A stretch of DNA of 64,000 nt, taken from NCBI GenBank assembly GCA_945865665.1, contig CAMBEE010000002.1, forward strand, positions 145,677 to 209,676, given 5' to 3'. This document shows, one piece after another, positions 60,503 to 64,000 of the stretch. The notes beneath the pieces are model-generated. The model worked only from the letters and a program-made list of their open reading frames with translations. It did no database searches and was not told where the DNA came from. Numbering within the stretch: position 1 is the first letter of the stretch; each line of letters opens with the position of its first letter. Source of the stretch: an uncultured Clostridium sp. (GTDB lineage: Bacteria; Bacillota; Clostridia; TANB77; CAG-508). The translations under genes were made by a program, and so were the position numbers.

Positions 60503-62083
60503 ATGAAAATTGCAGCATATTGTAGGGTATCAACTGAAAAGGAAGCACAAATAGATTCATTAGAAAAGCAAATAGAGTTCTTTAATGAATTTACAAAAAA
60601 GAACGGATATGAATTGTACAAGCTATATGCAGATGAAGGAATATCAGGAAAACAAATAAAACACAGGAAACAATTTCAGCAAATGATGCAAGATGCTAAA
60701 GCTAAAAAGTTCGACAAAGTTGTAGTAAAAGATGTAAGCCGTTTTGCAAGAAATACAGTTGATTTGTTGCAAAGTGTAAGAGAACTAAAATCTTATGGTG
60801 TGCAAGTAGATTTCTTAAACAATGGAGAAGTAATGGAAGGTGGCTCTGAATTTATATTAACAATATTAGGAGCAATGGCACAACAAGAAAGTGCTAATAT
60901 GTCTAAAAGGGTTAAATTTGGTAAAGATATTACTGCTCAAAAAGGAAGAGTACCAAACTTGGTATTTGGATATGATAAAATTCCAAATGAAAGATATACT
61001 TTAAAAATAAATGAAGAAGAAGCAAAAATAGTAAAAGAAATATTTGAAAGCTATGTATATAAAGGAATTGGAACAACAAAAATTGCTTGGGATTTAAATG
61101 ACAGAGGAATACGTACAAAGAAAACAAAATCGAAATGGGTACAAACCTCAATTGTGAGAATGCTTAAAAATCCAATATATACAGGAAGAGTAACAAATAA
61201 AAAATCAGAGGTAACAGATTTTATAACAGGAACAAGAAAAGACTTGCCAGAAGAAGAATGGATAGTTGTAGAAAGACCTGAAATGAGAATTATATCAGAT
61301 GAATTATTTAATAGAGCACAAGAAATACTTGCTCAAAGGTCAAACGAATTTAAACTAAACAATAAGAGAGAAAAAACAGAATATGTTTTTAGTACACTTA
61401 TATATTGCAAACATTGTGGCTATTCATTTAGAAGAATAAAAAGAAAATATAAAGAAGATGGACCAGAATATATAAGATGGGTATGTAGTGGAAGAAATTC
61501 AATGGGAGTAAATCATTGCCCAAACACAACTGTTATAGATGAAGAAGAACTTTTAAATGCAATAAAGACTTATTTAAAAAGTATAATAAAAAATAAAAAG
61601 AATTTTATGAAAGCAGTTGAAAAAGAGTTTGAAAAAATCACAAAATTAAGAGAGAGTAATGAACGAAGTGAAGAAAGTTTACTTAAAGAAATTGAAAAGG
61701 TTACCACGAAAAAGCAAAAATATATGGAAATGTTCCAAAACGAAGTTATTAATATTCAAGAATTAAAACAATATACAAATCCATTAAATGAAGATATAGC
61801 AAGACTAGAACGAGAACTAAAATTAATTACTTCTGAAATAAAAGAAAAAGATGTATTAGAAAAAGAGTTAACAAAAACAATAAAAACAGTAGATGACATA
61901 TTAAATAACCAAACAATTACAAATGCTATGCTAAAAACAATTATAGATGTAATTGAAGTAGATTCAGATTCTAATGTAGAAGTAAGATTAAAATTATTAA
62001 ACGAAATAGGAAGCCAACCTACAGTAATTACGAATTTTAACGATATAAATTCAACCGTTACGAAAAGTAACGTCAGTACATAA
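60503..62083 (+). CDS. Large serine recombinase of the spoIIID element
   Basis: This protein (526 residues) is a large serine recombinase. The catalytic domain has the nucleophile Ser10 in YCRVST and the arginines in VVVKDVSRFARN. A recombinase domain follows (VFGYDKIPNERYTLKINEEEAKIVKEIFESYVYKGIG), then a zinc ribbon (CKHCGYSFRR, CSGRNSMGVNHC) and a coiled-coil segment. It should cut at the att cores and excise or insert the element, restoring spoIIID. The TAA stop lies inside the right att core. The start at 60503 gives the usual MKIAAYCRVST; an earlier ATG at 60440 overlaps the -10 box. Confidence 0.92.
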   Translation: MKIAAYCRVSTEKEAQIDSLEKQIEFFNEFTKKNGYELYKLYADEGISGKQIKHRKQFQQMMQDAKAKKFDKVVVKDVSRFARNTVDLLQSVRELKSYGVQVDFLNNGEVMEGGSEFILTILGAMAQQESANMSKRVKFGKDITAQKGRVPNLVFGYDKIPNERYTLKINEEEAKIVKEIFESYVYKGIGTTKIAWDLNDRGIRTKKTKSKWVQTSIVRMLKNPIYTGRVTNKKSEVTDFITGTRKDLPEEEWIVVERPEMRIISDELFNRAQEILAQRSNEFKLNNKREKTEYVFSTLIYCKHCGYSFRRIKRKYKEDGPEYIRWVCSGRNSMGVNHCPNTTVIDEEELLNAIKTYLKSIIKNKKNFMKAVEKEFEKITKLRESNERSEESLLKEIEKVTTKKQKYMEMFQNEVINIQELKQYTNPLNEDIARLERELKLITSEIKEKDVLEKELTKTIKTVDDILNNQTITNAMLKTIIDVIEVDSDSNVEVRLKLLNEIGSQPTVITNFNDINSTVTKSNVST

Positions 62084-62090
62084 AGACGTA
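62074..62090 (+). repeat. Right attachment site (attR core)
   Basis: CAGTACATAAAGACGTA encodes SVHKDV in the spoIIID frame and STstop in the recombinase frame. Confidence 0.8.
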
Positions 62091-62225
62091 TCAGAAAGAT
62101 TAAAAAAAATAAACCCAAGTTTAGCAATGCAAGTTAGAATAATACTGGACGAGAATAAAGCTGAAAGGCACATAAGAGGAGGAATGGCAACAAAATTAAA
62201 ATACAGTCATCTAAAAGAAGGATAA
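62091..62225 (+). pseudogene. spoIIID: SpoIIID 3' half
   Basis: Forty-four codons in one frame encode SERLKKINPSLAMQV, RIILDENKAERHIRG and GMATKLKY to a stop at 62223-62225. This is the conserved C-terminal half of SpoIIID, including the HIRGG-ATKLKY motif. It has no start and no promoter of its own; it can be expressed only after the element is lost. Confidence 0.9.
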
Positions 62226-62266
62226 GATAACGAAACGAAATACAAAAGAAAAATAACTCAAAATAA

Positions 62267-62296
62267 AAATAGCACATACAAAAATGTGCTATTTAA
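62267..62296. terminator. Bidirectional terminator between spoIIID 3' half and veg
   Basis: AAATAGCACAT pairs with ATGTGCTATTT around ACAAA. Confidence 0.75.
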
Positions 62297-62304
62297 AGTA
62301 TAAA

Positions 62305-62607
62305 TTATAATAAAACTTCAGCTTTCTTTCTTTTTGTTTCAACTGGTGGTGGAATTAAAGGACTATAAGCCTCACCATCATAAACATCAACTTCAACAGT
62401 TCTAGTTAAAACATCAGTATAACTGTAAGTTACATTTCTATTATTTTCTTCATATCTAACAACAAAAATATTAGGATATGCTTTTTCTATTGTTGCCTCT
62501 TTTGCAAATGTTCTACTTCTACCAAGAGAACCCTTTACTATTATCTTTTGACCCACTTTCTCCAAGATGTCAGTTTTTAGATTTGATATATCTGTTTTAC
62601 AAATCAT
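62305..62607 (-). CDS. veg: Veg family protein
   Basis: The 100-residue protein matches Veg: ISNLKTDILEKVGQKIIVKGSLGRSRTFAKEATIEKAYPNIFVVRYEENNRNVTYSYTDVLTRTVEVDVYD. In Bacillus, Veg stimulates biofilm matrix gene expression and lies next to yabG and rsmA-related genes. GGGAG and GGTG precede the ATG. The order yabG-veg is conserved here although rsmA has moved away. Confidence 0.9.
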   Translation of the reverse strand: MICKTDISNLKTDILEKVGQKIIVKGSLGRSRTFAKEATIEKAYPNIFVVRYEENNRNVTYSYTDVLTRTVEVDVYDGEAYSPLIPPPVETKRKKAEVLL

Positions 62608-62759
62608 GCTATCACCTACTCCCTTAAGATGGCTTGATTATAGCATTTTTTGCGAAAATTGTCAAAAAAACTTTGTTTGCACAAAAGACTTGATTTTGTT
62701 GATATATCAAGCAAAACAAGACACAAAATGTAGAATATTACATTTAGATTACATTTATG

Positions 62760-63593
62760 TTACATAACTGTCATTCGACCATTAGAACCAATGCCACCAA
62801 TACCTTTTTTACCATCTCGAATTTCTCTAGTAACATCATCAACAGTTATAAACTTATATCTTTCGGTAGTAGCAACTTTTTCTGCAATTATCAGAGGATC
62901 CAAAAAATCAATTAAAATTCTTGCAGGTGAAGAAGCAAAATTTGCACCGGCCATCATAATAGCTTCAAAATAACTTTGGCAAGCACCAGCAAAAATTACA
63001 GTTTCTCTATTATTATCTTTGTCATATTTTCTAGCTTCTTTAACTGTATTTATAAAATGTCTAGAATTTCTATAATTATAAATATCGTTAAAATTAGAGC
63101 CCTTTTTAATCATTCCATCATGTCCAGTTATTATCAGAATATCAGGTTGATAGATTTTAAGTAATTTATATACAACATGAGATTGCTTATATTCGGGAAT
63201 ATTTTTTACAATTGCATTTAGTCCCATTTTTTTATAATAGTTGTAAGATTTTTGAGAGTATCTTCTATCACCATCTAGATGCAAAATTTTACCTGTAATA
63301 ATTCTTTCTCTTAATTGCTGTTCGTTCTCAAAAAAGTTGAATCTATAGTCTTTATTTTTTTTGTCTATTCTTGCATTTAGTTTATTTTCTTGGATTTTAG
63401 TTATGTTTTGTAATTGAACACTGTCTAATAACTCTAAATCTGCTAATTTACTATCTGCTTCAATTCGTTCATAGAGCCCACAAAGTATAGCAATATTCTC
63501 AGGAGAAGTTTTAATTATTCTTTTTACATAGAATACAATATCTTTTCCATATGATTTTCGAGCAACAATATCTCCTTTTTTTATTTTTTTCAC
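62760..63593 (-). CDS. yabG: Sporulation-specific peptidase YabG
   Basis: YabG is a cysteine-type protease that processes spore coat proteins and, in some clostridia, cortex-lytic enzyme precursors. The 277 residues start MKKIKKGDIVARKSYGKDIVFYVKRI. They include ILHLDGDRRY, ILIITGHDGM, a probable His, GACQSYFEAIMMAGANFASSPARILIDFLDP with the likely catalytic Cys, and KGIGGIGSNGRMTV. The GTG at 63593 has GAGGTG six bases upstream; another GTG three codons before it lies within the binding site. It confirms that the organism forms spores. Confidence 0.93.
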   Translation of the reverse strand: MKKIKKGDIVARKSYGKDIVFYVKRIIKTSPENIAILCGLYERIEADSKLADLELLDSVQLQNITKIQENKLNARIDKKNKDYRFNFFENEQQLRERIITGKILHLDGDRRYSQKSYNYYKKMGLNAIVKNIPEYKQSHVVYKLLKIYQPDILIITGHDGMIKKGSNFNDIYNYRNSRHFINTVKEARKYDKDNNRETVIFAGACQSYFEAIMMAGANFASSPARILIDFLDPLIIAEKVATTERYKFITVDDVTREIRDGKKGIGGIGSNGRMTVM

Positions 63594-63650
63594 ATTAATC
63601 ACCTCATAAATTTGGGCTAGTATATTTTATGTCGAAAAAAGAAAAATGGT

Positions 63651-64000
63651 GTCAGAATTCACAGTCTAAGAGGAATTTTCGTGTGCAAGTTGCCCCCTTA
63701 GGGGTTATATATATTTGATATTGTATCCTGTTCATTACGTTTAAAAAGAAAACCTAAAATACAAAACTGAGCCTCTCTCACTAAGACAAGAATGTATATA
63801 TGTATATGATTTTAAACTTTTCGAATGTGATTAGAGCAATATTAGAATTTCTTAAATAAATTTATGGAAAGTGTTCACGTCGAGCGAAGCGAGGACTAAG
63901 TGGAATGATCCATCAATTTATTTTAGAAATTCTTATGTTGCGTAGTGAACCGAGAAAATGTTTCAAATCATATACATATATACATTTCTTTCGTGAGCAT
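63651..64000. repeat. Long palindromic RNA-like element, copy 3 (cut by window end)
   Basis: It begins GTCAGAATTCACAGTC and runs through GTGTGCAAGTTGCC at 63681, the CTTTTCGAATGTGATTAG core and the GAACCGAGAAAATG strand, like copy 2, to the end of the window. The outer 3' arm is not visible. It lies upstream of yabG on the other side of its start codon. Confidence 0.85.

Larger units (their letters stand above)
53561..62090. mobile_element. Skin-like integrative and mobilisable element in spoIIID (about 8.5 kb)
   Basis: The element separates the two halves of spoIIID. It carries, left to right, an HTH replication-type protein, a pMV158-like oriT, a MOBV relaxase, a HAD phosphatase with a MATE-like transporter, a zinc-ribbon protein with a decayed start, a small protein, a type III toxin-antitoxin locus, and a large serine recombinase. 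Element length from core to core is 8,513 bases. The recombinase stop codon lies within the right junction, as in the sigK skin element of Bacillus and Clostridioides. It has no conjugation genes of its own, so transfer would need a helper. Confidence 0.88.

Noticed and set aside
63630..63636. Single TGTCGAA before yabG as a Spo0A box.
   Set aside because: A lone seven-base match in AT-rich DNA is weak, and yabG is normally a late mother-cell gene.

Overview
The window comes from a very AT-rich, spore-forming member of the Firmicutes, most likely class Clostridia. The basis is gene content: LL-diaminopimelate aminotransferase beside dapF, a SpoVD-like penicillin-binding protein, SpoIIID, YabG and Veg, class D-type sortases, and strong purine-rich ribosome binding sites. 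Promoters are often close to consensus, with TTGACA-like and TATAAT boxes 17 bases apart. No rRNA, tRNA or CRISPR array was recognised. An uncultured gut lineage is likely, but that is inference.

Layout. 1-4.4 kb: cell wall (polysaccharide deacetylase, monofunctional transglycosylase) and DAP/lysine synthesis (dapF-dapL). 3.9-6.5 kb: HD-domain hydrolase, ruvA, rarA. 6.6-10.8 kb: a split TauE/SafE-type transporter, small and hypothetical proteins, and a PD-(D/E)XK (Rpn-like) protein. 11-19.3 kb: one giant gene for a cyclic beta-1,2-glucan synthase-like protein. 19.5-24.4 kb: an XRE repressor divergent from a pilin-like surface protein, a response regulator, a phospholipase C-like protein and a second Rpn-like protein. 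24.5-34.7 kb: SpoVD-like PBP, comM, a frameshifted dprA, yraN, rsmA, a sortase, an M15-type peptidase, an XRE regulator and an M23 peptidase. 34.9-41.6 kb: a coiled-coil protein, a small alarmone synthetase, dnaG-rpoD and mscS. 42-48.8 kb: a two-component system, a sortase with a thioester adhesin, and a WG-repeat protein. 49-53.2 kb: patatin, cysteine desulfurase, an FAD-dependent protein and a small unknown. 53.4-62.2 kb: a mobile element inside spoIIID. 62.3-63.6 kb: veg and yabG.

The main discovery is at 53,452-62,225. The sporulation regulator gene spoIIID is split by an insert of about 8.5 kb. The 5' half (42 codons) lies at the left end and the 3' half (44 codons) at the right end, and both carry the same att-like core. 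Joining them at the core restores an 86-residue SpoIIID in frame. The insert encodes a large serine recombinase whose stop codon lies inside the right junction, a MOBV relaxase with a pMV158-like oriT, a replication-type HTH protein, a HAD phosphatase plus a MATE-like transporter, and a type III (ToxN/CptN-like) toxin. The antitoxin RNA repeats of that toxin lie on both sides of the toxin gene. This looks like a skin-type developmental element that is also a mobilisable element with an addiction module.

A second discovery is a family of long palindromic, RNA-like intergenic elements. There are three copies of about 470 bp (26.9 kb, 44.3 kb, and 63.7 kb cut by the window end) and a shorter relative before dnaG (37.2 kb). 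The arms change between copies while staying complementary, and the copies share an internal-loop core. A third theme is intrinsic-terminator hairpins that contain the Shine-Dalgarno sequence of the next gene (6.6, 10.9 and 32.1 kb).
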